Of a stretch of DNA of 64,000 nucleotides, positions 41,891-51,230 are shown in pieces. The notes under the pieces are model-generated. The model was not told the origin of the DNA and made no database searches. It was given only the letters and a program-made list of their open reading frames with translations. The translations under genes and the position numbers were made by a program. Position 1 is the stretch's first letter. Each line of letters starts with the position of its first letter. Origin of the DNA: Streptomyces sp. B21-105 (GTDB taxonomy: Bacteria > Actinomycetota > Actinomycetes > Streptomycetales > Streptomycetaceae); assembly GCF_036898465.1 (NCBI RefSeq), contig NZ_JARUMJ010000001.1:4526001-4590000 (forward strand). The letters are read 5' to 3'.

Positions 41891-42399
41891 TCATCGCCGT
41901 GATCGCCATGGGAATCGCCCTGATCCATCGGCTCAACGCGCAGCACGACGCAAGGATCGCGGCCTACCGCTACGGCGAGGCGCTGCCGGGAGCCGGCCGC
42001 CTGCGGGCGAAGAACCGACGAGCGGCAAAGCCTTCCGCGTCGCCCGCTGTCGACGGCGCCGAGCCGGGCGGCACCGCGGATGACGCGGCCCGCTCCCCGA
42101 GGGAAGCCGTGAGCAGGCCGGAACGGCTTCACCCCGCGGAGTCACCGGACCCGCCCCCTGCCGGGAACGTCGACGTGCGTCTCGTCGCCTCGTCCCCCGA
42201 GGCCGCGCGCAAGGTCGCGGAGGTTCTCCGCCGCTGCTTCGCCTCGTCCGAGCAGCGCAGCTATCCCGTCGGCACGGTGGCCGGCGGAACCCGCCTCCAC
42301 CTCACGGTGGACACCGCTCGCGCAGCCGAGCCTGCGCGCTCCTGGCTGGTCACCAGTCGGTCCTCCGGAAACGACCGTACGCAGACTGACGAAACCTGA
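41863..42399 (+). CDS. Single-pass membrane protein with a soluble C-terminal domain
   Basis: 178 residues. The GTG at 41863 after GGAGGTGAGGAC gives METVVTAVLIIAVIAMGIAL followed by IHRLNAQHDARIAAYRYGEA. This N-terminal third matches the small membrane protein at 40530. After a Pro/Ala/Glu linker a compact domain follows (about 103-165): VDVRLVASSPEAARKVAEVL, RRCFASSEQRSYPVGTVAGG, TRLHLTVDTARA. That alternating beta-alpha pattern may be a small nucleic-acid- or ligand-binding fold, not recognised. It is the divergent twin of the DUF5994 unit. Confidence 0.7.
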   Translation: METVVTAVLIIAVIAMGIALIHRLNAQHDARIAAYRYGEALPGAGRLRAKNRRAAKPSASPAVDGAEPGGTADDAARSPREAVSRPERLHPAESPDPPPAGNVDVRLVASSPEAARKVAEVLRRCFASSEQRSYPVGTVAGGTRLHLTVDTARAAEPARSWLVTSRSSGNDRTQTDET

Positions 42400-43033
42400 C
42401 CAACGAGAACCAAAAAGCACCATATGCCCGGAATCTTCACCAGGGCTACCATGAAAGCGGGTCGGCACACTCTCACGTGCGACCGGCCCGTAAGGGCGAC
42501 CCCGGTGTGTCTACGCCGGGGTCGTTGAAGCACCACGGGCACGGCCGTCGGGAGCAGGGCGCGATCCGTTCCGCCCATGGCCACCGACGGCCACTTCGTT
42601 CAAGACCGGTATCCCTGCCCTGGCCCGCTCATCGGTCGACGTGCTCCCGCCGCCCCAGCCGCAGCCGCAGCCGCCCAAGGCTCTTGGGGTGACCGACGTT
42701 CGGGGCGACATGCCGCCCCATGGCGTAATCGGCTCGTCGGGCCGGTAGGCGATGCGAGCCTGTGACGGTCGACTGCGCCGTGCCTCGCTGCTCGCCGCTG
42801 CCTGCCGGGTGGATCCGAGAGGAGCAGGGTGCGTCGCGCGTCGGGGCGCCGCGTCGGGCGCCACGTCGGGACCCGTGGTCGGGATGCCGGAAGCTCCGAC
42901 GCCGTCCGGTCGGCACCGCCCGCACCGGCTGCGGTTCGACGAGTCCAGGGGAACCGGGCCGCCCGGTGAACACCGCGTGGACGCTGCCACCCCGTGATTT
43001 CCCCCTGCCCGGGACGAAGGAAAGAAGACAGCC
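42400..43033 (+). other. 634-bp spacer with a hairpin, no gene
   Basis: CGACCCCGG (42497-42505) and CCGGGGTCG (42516-42524) form a 9-bp hairpin 98 bases past the preceding stop codon, a likely terminator. No frame in the remainder gives a recognisable product. The last 60 bases should hold the promoter of the phosphatase gene. Confidence 0.55.
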
Positions 43034-44275
43034 ATGACGGACGGTGGGCGGCAGCCGGACCGGGTCGGGGTGGACCGGTCGGAGGGATTCGGCGAACGGC
43101 TGTTGGGGGTGCTGCTGGACCGCGCCCACGAGATGCCGCCGCAGTTGATCGCCCCACTCGTCGCGGAAGAGGTGGCCAGGGTCGGGGGACGGGACGTCTC
43201 CATCCTCCTGCAGGACTACGAGCAGGTGCTGCTGGTGCCGCTGCCGGGACGGAGGCTGAAGCTCAGCGGCCCCGAGCCGGTCGAGAACTCCCCCGCAGGC
43301 GACGCGTTCCTGAGCCGCAGAACCGTGGAGGTGCCGCAGGACGGCAGTGTGCGGATGTACCTGCCGCTGCTGGACGGCAGCGACCAGATCGGGGTGATGG
43401 CCGTCACCCTGGACAGCGTCGATGACGACGACAGGCGATTGCTGCGCAGACTCGCCGGCCTGGTCGCGGACATGATCGTCACCAAGGACGCCTACACCGA
43501 CCAGTTCTTCCAGGCCCGCCGCAGTGCGCCGATGAGTGTGGCCGCGGAGATCCAGTGGTCGTTGCTGCCCCCGCTGTCCATGACGGTGCCGCAGGTCGAG
43601 GTGGCCGGCATCCTGGAGCCCGCCTACGACGTGGCCGGCGACAGCTTCGACTACGCCCTCAACGGCGACATCCTGCACGTGGCCATGATCGACGCGATGG
43701 GCCACGGACTGGACGCGGCGACCATGGCGACGGTGGCCATCGGCGCCTATCGCCACACGCGACGGGCCCATACGGATCTGTCCCAGGTGTATGCGTTCAT
43801 GGACAGGGCCATCAATGAGCAGTTCGGCCAAGACCACTTCGTCACCGCTCAGATGATGATCCTCGACGTGACCACAGGCCGGCTGCAGTGGGTCAACGCC
43901 GGCCACCCGGCTCCGTTCCTGATCCGTGACCGCGCTGTGGTGGACCGGCTGGAGAGCCCGACCACGCTGCCGGTCGGCTTCGGCGGTGAGGAGCCGGTGG
44001 TCAGCGAGCGGATGCTGGAACCCGGGGACCGGTTGCTGTGCTTCACCGACGGCCTGTTCGAGGAGCACCAGGCCGGTGGAGAACAGTTCGGTGAGGAGCA
44101 GTTGATCGAGTGGACCAATCGGATCCTCCGCGACCGCCCCCAGGTACGGGCTGTGGTACGAGCGCTCTCCCACGCCCTGAAACAGGAACGCGGCGGCACC
44201 ACGACCGACGACGCGACCATCTTCCTCATCGAGTGGCGAGGCGGCGACGCCCATCACCTCACCACCCTCGATTGA
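43034..44275 (+). CDS. GAF/SpoIIE-type PP2C phosphatase (RsbU-like)
   Basis: 413 residues. N-terminal GAF-like sensory part (about 25-155: DVSILLQDYEQVLLVPLPGR; VRMYLPLLDGSDQIGVMAVT). Then a SpoIIE/PP2C domain (about 175-405): AAEIQWSLLPPLSMTVPQVE, AYDVAGDSFDYALNGDILHV (metal Asp), MIDAMGHGLDAATMATVAIG (metal Asp), WVNAGHPAPFLI, LLCFTDGLFEEHQ and TTDDATIFLIEW (metal Asp). Soluble. Dephosphorylates anti-anti-sigma proteins in partner-switching control of SigB-type sigma factors; two such sigmas are in this window, though linkage to them is only an inference. Ribosome site AAGGAAAG. Confidence 0.88.
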   Translation: MTDGGRQPDRVGVDRSEGFGERLLGVLLDRAHEMPPQLIAPLVAEEVARVGGRDVSILLQDYEQVLLVPLPGRRLKLSGPEPVENSPAGDAFLSRRTVEVPQDGSVRMYLPLLDGSDQIGVMAVTLDSVDDDDRRLLRRLAGLVADMIVTKDAYTDQFFQARRSAPMSVAAEIQWSLLPPLSMTVPQVEVAGILEPAYDVAGDSFDYALNGDILHVAMIDAMGHGLDAATMATVAIGAYRHTRRAHTDLSQVYAFMDRAINEQFGQDHFVTAQMMILDVTTGRLQWVNAGHPAPFLIRDRAVVDRLESPTTLPVGFGGEEPVVSERMLEPGDRLLCFTDGLFEEHQAGGEQFGEEQLIEWTNRILRDRPQVRAVVRALSHALKQERGGTTTDDATIFLIEWRGGDAHHLTTLD

Positions 44276-44344
44276 GCCCGCCGACGATCCACCGACTCCC
44301 TCGCCGAAGCCTGCCGCTGCCCCATGGTCCGCACGCGAGGTCGC

Positions 44345-44827
44345 TCAGGACGGGATCGGCGCGTCGACGTACGTCCTGGCGATGTCGGTGATGAAGTCGC
44401 GCCTGCCGTCCGGGGTGAGGGCCTGCGCCTGGCGGTGGTCGTACCTCGCGTTGTGGTGCCACACCTCGAACGGCTTCTCCAGGCAGAGATCGCCGGCGAA
44501 CCGCTCCAGGTACACCACCCCCGCCTCGGGGCTGTCGGCGAACCGCAGGATGGAGAACTGCCCTGACAGACCCGGATGAGCGCCGGCCGTGTACGGAAGG
44601 ACCTGCACCGTGATGTGCGACTCCGCGCTGAGTGCCTTCAGGTGCTCCAGCTGTTCACGCATGACGTCCGGGCCGCCGACGACTCGGCGCAGGGCCGATT
44701 CGTCGATGAACCCAAACAGGCCGATGTAGACGCCGTCGGAGAGTTCGCCATAGGGGTGCCACCAGCCCCGCTCACCGGATTCCCTGGCCATCTCCATCAG
44801 GGAGTCGATGACCTGCTGGTCCGTCAC
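44345..44827 (-). pseudogene. Gutted XRE/DUF5753 regulator
   Basis: 160 residues carry the DUF5753 C-terminal half: GFIDESALRRVVGGPDVMRE, ESHITVQVLPYTAGAHPGLS and FADSPEAGVVYLERFAGDLC. The start, MARESGERGWWHPYGELSDG, is the beginning of the DUF5753 domain, but the usual 70-80 residues in between (exit of the ligand pocket, LLQTEDYARA region) are missing and no helix-turn-helix lies upstream. It cannot bind DNA as its relatives do. Such regulators normally pair with DUF397 genes; none is here. Remnant beside a tRNA gene. Confidence 0.75.
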
Positions 44828-44998
44828 TTCGGCCCCTGAACCCGTGTTGTCTGAGAGTCGGCCGGAGTCCGGAGTGTCCCTGGGCGCGCCCCACAGTTGT
44901 CAGGTTGATCAGGTTGGTCGGACGACGCGCTTTTGCCTATGGGCATCCTCGGCGGCTGAACAGCCCGTTCCGGGGCGTTGACGCCACCCGTTGACGCC

Positions 44999-45031
44999 AA
45001 AGGCCCCGCCGGATGCACCGGCGGGGCCTTT
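44999..45031 (-). terminator. Terminator downstream of tRNA-Arg
   Basis: AAAGGCCCCGCCGG / CCGGCGGGGCCTTT, a 14-bp perfect stem with a 5-base loop, 8 bases past the tRNA-Arg 3' end on the minus strand. Confidence 0.9.
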
Positions 45032-45039
45032 GATCTGTG

Positions 45040-45112
45040 TGCACTCGGCAGGATTCGAACCTGCAACCTTCTGATCCGTAGTCAGATGCTCTATCCGTTA
45101 AGCTACGAGTGC
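45040..45112 (-). tRNA. tRNA-Arg(ACG)
   Basis: Minus strand: acceptor GCACTCG/CGAGTGC with discriminator A. Anticodon stem TCTGA/TCAGA around loop CTACGGA gives ACG. T arm GCAGGTTCGAATCCTGC. CCA not encoded. A34 of this tRNA is the substrate of TadA (17534). Confidence 0.95.
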
Positions 45113-45316
45113 TTGTTATTCTGTTTTTCTGTCTTTGCTTCCCGGCCCTTCCGGCCCGATCGCGGCGACAGGAAGAACATTACATGACTGCCGCCGACAT
45201 GTGAAATCCGTTAGCCGTACCCCTTGTGACCTGCGGAAACATCCTGAACGGGCCCTGCGGGCGAGGGCGGGGACGACGAAGCCCCGATCGGGTGGACCGG
45301 GGCTTCGGTGATCGAG

Positions 45317-45407
45317 CGGAGGCGGAGGGATTTGAACCCTCGATGGGATGTAAGTCCCAAACCGCATTAGCAGTGCGGCGCCATAGACCGGACTAGGCGA
45401 CGCCTCC
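45317..45407 (-). tRNA. tRNA-Ser(GCT)
   Basis: Minus strand: acceptor GGAGGCG/CGCCTCC, anticodon stem CCGCA/TGCGG around loop CTGCTAA giving GCT, long variable arm, T arm GAGGGTTCAAATCCCTC. About 91 bases; CCA not encoded. Confidence 0.95.
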
Positions 45408-45564
45408 AGCACAACCGCTCGCGTGCGTGCGAGTGGTGCGTGCAGATGATGACACAGTCGAGCGTGGTGTCACCAATCGACGTCCACGGTACTAGGCAGT
45501 CGGGTCGCAGGGCAAAGCGCTTCTTCGGGCGCAACGTCGCCGTCGGCCCGGCGTTAGTCCCGGC

Positions 45565-46131
45565 ATGTTCCAGGTCACCCCGCTTCGACGCCTCGCCGTC
45601 ACCGCCTCTGCCGTCTGCGCCGTCGTGATCACCTCGTCGGCCGCGGGCCCCGTCAGCGCGTACGCCGCGCGTCCCGGGAGCGTCGGCACGACGGCGGGCG
45701 CGTCCGCCACCGCCGGCGGACGTGCCCCGCTCGCGCCGCCGCCGGTCCGGGAGGAGGACCGGATGAGCGGCGATCACCTCACTGTCACCGTCCGGCACAG
45801 CGGTAGGCGGACGGACGGTACGTTCGAGGTGTACTGCCACCCCGACCGCGGCAGCCACCCGGACCCGGGCGGCGCCTGCGGGGCCGTGGACCGCAACACC
45901 CGGTGGGGCAGGGACGCCTTCGCGCCCGTGCCGGGCGGCGAGCTCTGCACGATGCGGTACGGCGGGCCGGCCACCGCCCATGTCACCGGCCGCTGGGCCG
46001 GACGTCCCGTCGACGCGACGTTCGACCGCAGCAACGGCTGCCAGATCGAGCGGTGGGACCGGTTCGTGCCGCTCCTCCCCGGCCCGCGTCCGGCGGGCGC
46101 GGTCGGCGTGGCGGAAGCACCGGTTCCGTAA
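45565..46131 (+). CDS. SSI-family (Streptomyces subtilisin inhibitor) secreted protein
   Basis: 188 residues. Signal peptide to about 34 (LAVTASAVCAVVITSSAAGP). A 35-residue linker precedes the SSI domain (about 68-172). Four cysteines, at about 91, 105, 128 and 159, are spaced like the two SSI disulphides (FEVYCHPDRGSHPDPGGACG; GELCTMRYGGPATAHVTGRW; DRSNGCQIERWDRF). The reactive loop CTMRYGGP corresponds to CPMVYDP of SSI. P1 is Met130 as in SSI, but P1' is Arg instead of Val and the following Asp-Pro is Gly-Gly-Pro. Expected to inhibit secreted serine or transglutaminase-activating proteases, possibly with altered target choice. Confidence 0.8.
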   Translation: MFQVTPLRRLAVTASAVCAVVITSSAAGPVSAYAARPGSVGTTAGASATAGGRAPLAPPPVREEDRMSGDHLTVTVRHSGRRTDGTFEVYCHPDRGSHPDPGGACGAVDRNTRWGRDAFAPVPGGELCTMRYGGPATAHVTGRWAGRPVDATFDRSNGCQIERWDRFVPLLPGPRPAGAVGVAEAPVP

Positions 46132-46390
46132 AGGTCGCGCGGAGGTCCCGCGAAGTCGGGCGGCGCCGGGCGCGGGACTCGGAGCGGACCGACGTGCGCG
46201 GGGACCGGTCAGGGCGGGTCGGGGCGGGGCCGGACATACGTTCTGGGTCACTTCGTCGTGCGAGCTCGCTCTCATCCGGCGTCACCGGCGGGACCCCAGC
46301 CCTTAGACTCCCTCGCGTGACACGCTGCGGACCGGTTGGCACTATGGCCCGAGCGGTCGGCAGAGTGCGGTAACAGGGAGGAAGCGACTC

Positions 46391-49300
46391 GTGAGCAGCA
46401 GGCCATCCCGAGGCGCTGCTCGCCTCGCAGCCATACTCGACGCGCTTCCCGACGCGTTGGTCCTGGTCAACGCCAACGGGACGGTCGTCAACGCGAACAC
46501 CATCGCGCTCGAGGCGTTCGAGACGCCGGGTACGGCTCTGGTGGGGCGGGGGCTGCTCGATCTGCTGCCGCAGTTCGACTCCAAGCTCATCCCGGGGTCC
46601 ATGCGGCGCCCCGACCACATGGACCCGCGCGGGCGGACCAAGCCGACCCGGATGGTCGCGCGCCGCACCGACGGCACCGAGTTCCCGGTCGAGGTCACCA
46701 GCGCCAACCTGGAGAACGGCCAGCAGGCCTACGACGGCTACGGATACTCCTCCGCCTCCGACGAGCTGCTGATGCTCGTCGTGCGCGACCTCTCCGGCAC
46801 CGTCGACACCGAGGCCGAGCTGGCGCGCTCGCAGCGGCAGACCGAGATGATCCTGCGGGCCGCGGCCGAGGGCGTCGTCGGCACCGACACCGACGGGCGG
46901 ATCGTGCTCGTCAACCCGGCCGCCGCCCAGATACTGGGATATCGGGCGAGCGATCTCGGCGGCAAGGAGCTGCACACCCTGGTGCTGCACTCGCGCGGAG
47001 ACGGCTCGCCCTTCCCGTACGACGAGTCGCCGCTCGCCGACACCCTGCGCTCCGGGCGCAAGCACCGGGTGCGCGGCCAGGTGCTGTGGTCCAAGGGCGG
47101 CGACCGGGTCTCGGTCGACCTGACGACCGCGCCCGTGCGTGACGGCGACCAACTCGTCGGCGCCGTCATGACCTTCACCGACCGCCGGCCCTACGACGCC
47201 CTGGCGGAGGAGAAGGAGTCCGTCGAGCAGCGACACGCGAACGAGCTGGAGAAGCTCTCCGAGGAGCACGCCGCCGACCTCACCGCACTGCGCCAGCAGC
47301 ACGTCGCCGAGCTCGAGGAGCTGCGCGGGCGCCACGAGGAGCAGATCGCGGCCGGCGAGGAGCGTTACGCCGCGCTCGGCGAGCGGGAGAAGGACCGGTA
47401 CGAGGCGCTCGCCGGGCGGCACGAACAGCTGCTCACCCTGCTCGGGGGTTCCCTGCGCGGACCGCTGGACGAGCTGCGCCGGGAGCTGGCCGCGCTCGCC
47501 GCGGACGACGCCGGACAGCTCTGGCCTGAGGCCAACCAGGTGCTGCACCACCTGTCCGCCGGCTATTCGCGAATCACCACCCTCATCGACAACGTGCTCG
47601 GATACCAGCGGCTCGACACGGGGGCGGAGACCGTCGTCCGGACGAAGGTGATGCTCGACGCGGTCGTCGCCGCGGGCGTCGACGGCGCGGTGGAGCTCAT
47701 CGGGCCCGGCCGGGTCCAGTTCGCCGTGCACGCGCCGCCCATCGAGGCCGAGGTCGACGTGCGGCTCCTCGCGACCGCGCTCGCGCATCTCGTGGCGGAC
47801 GTCGCCGGCGTCGACGCCACCGGCAACGCGCCCGTCTCGGCGGGCGGTTACATGGACAACACCGTCGTGGTGGCGGCCGCCCAGCGCGGCGAGGTGGTGC
47901 GCATCGAGGTGCGCGGACCGTACGCCGGCGGCGACCCCGTGCACGAGCCGATCGTGCGGGGGATCGTCCGGGCCCACGGGGGCGTGCTGCAGACGCACGA
48001 GGTGCCGGGCATGAGCGGCAGCGCGTACGTGCTGGAGGTGCCGTTGGGCGGTGGGGCGGGGGCCGTCGCGGCTCCGCCGGCCGCTGCGCTGCCCGCCCTC
48101 ACGGTGGGCGACGGCGCGGCGGGACAGCACGAGGGCCCGGCCGAGCAGGCCGCCGGTGGACGGCGGCGGGCACGGCGGTCCTCCGTGGACGCCTTCCTGG
48201 AGAGCGACGTCCCCGAGGCGGAGGGCGGCGCCGACGCCGACGCGACGGTGCCGACCGGACGCCGGCGCAGGCATGGCGCGCCCGCCGCGGAGACGCCGGG
48301 CGAGTTGCCGCCGGCGGTGGGCGAGGTCGAGGGGTTCGAGGGGCGGCCCGAGGGGTCCGAGGGTGCGGGCGGCACCGGACGGCGGCGTGGGCGTTCCGCC
48401 GAGCTCGCCGTCGCGGGGGCCGACTCCGGAGTGAGCGAGGGCGCCGTCGTCATGGCCGCTGAGCACGCGGCGGGCACGGCGGCTTCGGGGACGGGACTCG
48501 GCGGCACCGTTCCGCCGCAGGGCGTACCGGCCCAGGGCGTACCGGCTACGGACGGGCGACGTGCCCTGCACGCGGCCGACGGTCAGCAGCCGCAGAACGC
48601 CCTGCCACCGGCGCTGCCGGCTCTCGCGGGCCCGTCGGCCGAGGCGGCCCCCGCGATGACCGGCGCGGACACGACCGGCACAGACCCGACCGGCGCGGAC
48701 ACTGGTGCGGGCTCCCAGGGCGACGCCGAGGCGGAGGGCGGACAGCCGACCGGGCGCCGTCGGCGTGCGCTGGCCGCCGCGAACGAGCGTGCCGCCGCGC
48801 AGGAGGCGGGGCCCCGCACGGTCTTCGCCCTGCCGCCCGCGGAGGCGGACCGGACCACGGACGTTGCCGGTAACGTTCCCGGTAGCGCTCCCGGCCCTGT
48901 TTCCGGCGGATCCGGGCCAGCTCACGTCCAGGGCCAGGATCAGGGGCAGGGGCAGGGGCAGGGGCAGGGGCAGCCCGACGGTCCCGTTCCGGTACCGGTT
49001 GCGGGCGTGATGCAGGCTCCGGGCCTGGTCCAGGCGCCCGGGCAGGCACCCGGGCAGGTGCCGGCGGCCGCTCAGGCCCCGATGCCGTCTCAGGCCCCGA
49101 TGCCGGCGCAGGCGCCGATTCCCGCGCAGGCCCATGCACCCGTGCCGGATTCCGGTCCCCTCGGGGACTCCGGCGCCGACCACGGACGTCATGACGCCGT
49201 CCCGCACGACCAGGCCGACGACCACACCCCGCCCCAGCCGCACCCGACCAGCGCGCCGACCGGCCGCCGGCGACGGGCCGTCGGCCAGCCCGCGGAAGCC

Positions 49301-50926
49301 GTCCCGGGCCAGGCCCAGGCGCAGGGTGTGCAGCCCGGTTCCGTCGCGCAGCCGGTGCCCGGGCAGGGGTTGCCGCTCCCCGCCGAAGCGCCTGCCGCGG
49401 CCTCCCCGGCCGTATCGGCCGTGTCGACCCCCAGCACAGGCACCCCGCTGCCGCCCGAGGCCGTCGTCGGACAGCCGCGCGCGGCACAGCCGTTGCCCGC
49501 CGAGGCCGCCATGGCCGCGTCCGTCGACCCCAACTCGACGCAGGGGCGGGCCATCAGCGTGCGGACGCTGGGGCAGGGCGTGCCCTTCACCCGGCAGGCC
49601 GCCCAGGTGCAACAGGTCCAGCAAGCCCAGCACGTGCAGCAAGCACACCAGGTGCAGCATGCCCATCAGGCCCCGTCGGCGCAGCGCTCCCAGCCCGGCC
49701 TGCCGTCCCCGCAGCCGACCTCCACACCTGCCCCGCACACCCCCGCCCCGCACACCCCGGGCGGGTCCGGGCGGCGCCGCAAGCTGGGGACCCCGCCCGA
49801 CCCGGCGACGCGTCCGGAGCAGACGGCCCGGCCGCACCCGTCGGGCGAGCAGAGCACCGGCCCGCAGCCGACGGGGGCGACGCGGGCCGTGGCGGCTCCG
49901 ACTCAGCATGCCGCCCCAGCCCCAGCCCCCGCGCCCACGCCCATGCCCGCTCCCGCTCCCGCTCCCGTCTCGTCACAGCAGTCCCAGCCGTCAGCCCCGA
50001 CCCAGCCGTCTCAGCAGTCCCAGCCGTCCCTCGCGGGTCAGTCGCGGCTCGTGGCCGGTGGGACGGGCACCGAGGGGGCCGGACGGTCGTACGCCATAGG
50101 CGCCCCGGACGAGAACGCCGCCGAGGGACCCGAACCGCTGGACGGACCCGGCGGTGCCGTCGAGGTGGCGGATCCGCCGCGCCCGCAGCCGTTGGACGAC
50201 GAGCTGCCGCCGGAGCCGCTGGACAACCCGCGTCGGCTGCTGGTGTGGCCGGCGCCCGACGTCAGCACCCAGCAGGCGCTCAGCGACCGCGGCTACCGTC
50301 CGGTCATCGTGCACTCGCGCGAGGAGGTCGACGCGCAGATCGCCGCGTTCCCCGCGGCGCTGTTCGTGGACCCGCTGACCGGGCCGATCACCCGCACCGC
50401 GCTGCAGTCGCTGCGGACCGCCGCCGTCGCCGCAGAGGTGCCGGTGCTGGTCACGGCCGGGCTCGGGCAGGCGACGCGCGAGGCGGCGTACGGCGCCGAC
50501 CCCGCCGTCCTGCTGAAGGCGCTCGCGCCGCGCGACACCGAGCAGCATCCGCCTCGGGTGCTGCTCATCGAGGAACACGCCGAGATCGCACTCGCGCTGA
50601 CCTCGACGCTCGAGCGGCGCGGAATGCAGGTGGCGCGTGCGGCGAGCGACGCGGACGCCGTCGCGCTCGCCGGACAGCTGCGGCCGAACCTGGTGGTGAT
50701 GGACCTGATGCAGGTGCATCGTCGGCAGGCCGGGATCCTGGACTGGCTGCGGGCGAACGGGCAGCTCAACCGCACCCCGCTCGTCGTCTACACGGCCGCC
50801 GTCGACCAGGCGGACCTGCCGCGGCTGGCGTCGGGGGAGACGGTCCTCTTCCTCGCCGAGCGGTCGACCAGCCCGGAGGTGCAGAGCAGGATCGTGGACC
50901 TGCTGGCGCGGATCGGCACCAACTAG
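46391..50926 (+). CDS. Giant PAS / pseudo-histidine-kinase / receiver hybrid protein
   Basis: 1511 residues, soluble. PAS1 about 10-130 (LAAILDALPDALVLVNANGT), PAS2 about 148-268 (MILRAAAEGVVGTDTDGRIV), coiled coil about 275-345 (EELRGRHEEQIAAGEERYAA), then a DHp-like helix LLTLLGGSLRGPLDELRREL in which the usual H-E-L-R-T-P has no His. A degenerate ATPase domain about 435-560 (LLATALAHLVADVAGVD; SGSAYVLEVPLG) lacks clear N and G boxes. Residues about 560-1275 are Pro/Gln/Ala-rich disorder with GRRRR motifs and QGQGQG repeats. The C terminus (about 1280-1511) holds two receiver-like domains; the second has VLLIEEHAEIALALTSTLER and VVMDLMQVHRRQAG with a possible phospho-Asp. Probably a scaffold or sensor without kinase activity. 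Confidence 0.8.
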   Translation: MSSRPSRGAARLAAILDALPDALVLVNANGTVVNANTIALEAFETPGTALVGRGLLDLLPQFDSKLIPGSMRRPDHMDPRGRTKPTRMVARRTDGTEFPVEVTSANLENGQQAYDGYGYSSASDELLMLVVRDLSGTVDTEAELARSQRQTEMILRAAAEGVVGTDTDGRIVLVNPAAAQILGYRASDLGGKELHTLVLHSRGDGSPFPYDESPLADTLRSGRKHRVRGQVLWSKGGDRVSVDLTTAPVRDGDQLVGAVMTFTDRRPYDALAEEKESVEQRHANELEKLSEEHAADLTALRQQHVAELEELRGRHEEQIAAGEERYAALGEREKDRYEALAGRHEQLLTLLGGSLRGPLDELRRELAALAADDAGQLWPEANQVLHHLSAGYSRITTLIDNVLGYQRLDTGAETVVRTKVMLDAVVAAGVDGAVELIGPGRVQFAVHAPPIEAEVDVRLLATALAHLVADVAGVDATGNAPVSAGGYMDNTVVVAAAQRGEVVRIEVRGPYAGGDPVHEPIVRGIVRAHGGVLQTHEVPGMSGSAYVLEVPLGGGAGAVAAPPAAALPALTVGDGAAGQHEGPAEQAAGGRRRARRSSVDAFLESDVPEAEGGADADATVPTGRRRRHGAPAAETPGELPPAVGEVEGFEGRPEGSEGAGGTGRRRGRSAELAVAGADSGVSEGAVVMAAEHAAGTAASGTGLGGTVPPQGVPAQGVPATDGRRALHAADGQQPQNALPPALPALAGPSAEAAPAMTGADTTGTDPTGADTGAGSQGDAEAEGGQPTGRRRRALAAANERAAAQEAGPRTVFALPPAEADRTTDVAGNVPGSAPGPVSGGSGPAHVQGQDQGQGQGQGQGQPDGPVPVPVAGVMQAPGLVQAPGQAPGQVPAAAQAPMPSQAPMPAQAPIPAQAHAPVPDSGPLGDSGADHGRHDAVPHDQADDHTPPQPHPTSAPTGRRRRAVGQPAEAVPGQAQAQGVQPGSVAQPVPGQGLPLPAEAPAAASPAVSAVSTPSTGTPLPPEAVVGQPRAAQPLPAEAAMAASVDPNSTQGRAISVRTLGQGVPFTRQAAQVQQVQQAQHVQQAHQVQHAHQAPSAQRSQPGLPSPQPTSTPAPHTPAPHTPGGSGRRRKLGTPPDPATRPEQTARPHPSGEQSTGPQPTGATRAVAAPTQHAAPAPAPAPTPMPAPAPAPVSSQQSQPSAPTQPSQQSQPSLAGQSRLVAGGTGTEGAGRSYAIGAPDENAAEGPEPLDGPGGAVEVADPPRPQPLDDELPPEPLDNPRRLLVWPAPDVSTQQALSDRGYRPVIVHSREEVDAQIAAFPAALFVDPLTGPITRTALQSLRTAAVAAEVPVLVTAGLGQATREAAYGADPAVLLKALAPRDTEQHPPRVLLIEEHAEIALALTSTLERRGMQVARAASDADAVALAGQLRPNLVVMDLMQVHRRQAGILDWLRANGQLNRTPLVVYTAAVDQADLPRLASGETVLFLAERSTSPEVQSRIVDLLARIGTN

Positions 50927-51230
50927 GCACCCGACCCTTCGTACAGGGTCCGTGTGATCCCACGTCTCCCGTTCCCGCGCCCGCCGCCGTTCCCGTGCCC
51001 ACGCCTGCTGCCGTTTCCGTTCCTTCTTCCCGGTCCCGGTCGGCGGCGGAGCGTCCGCGGCGGTCGTGGCCTGGATCGCGTCGGTCGCCCGTTCGGACCC
51101 GCGGCCGGCCTGCTCTTCTCCGCTCCCCCCGGGGGGAGCGGAGGGTCGGCGCCGGGCCGGACGACCACGGCCGTCCGCCGATGAACACGCCGATGAACAC
51201 GCCGGTGACCCGCTGAGCCGCCGGACGGGC

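Noticed and set aside
45983..49909. A 1308-codon open frame on the minus strand
   Set aside because: Antisense to the PAS/pseudo-kinase gene. It has Arg/Gly/His-biased composition and no domains, while the plus-strand frame has clear PAS and receiver domains.
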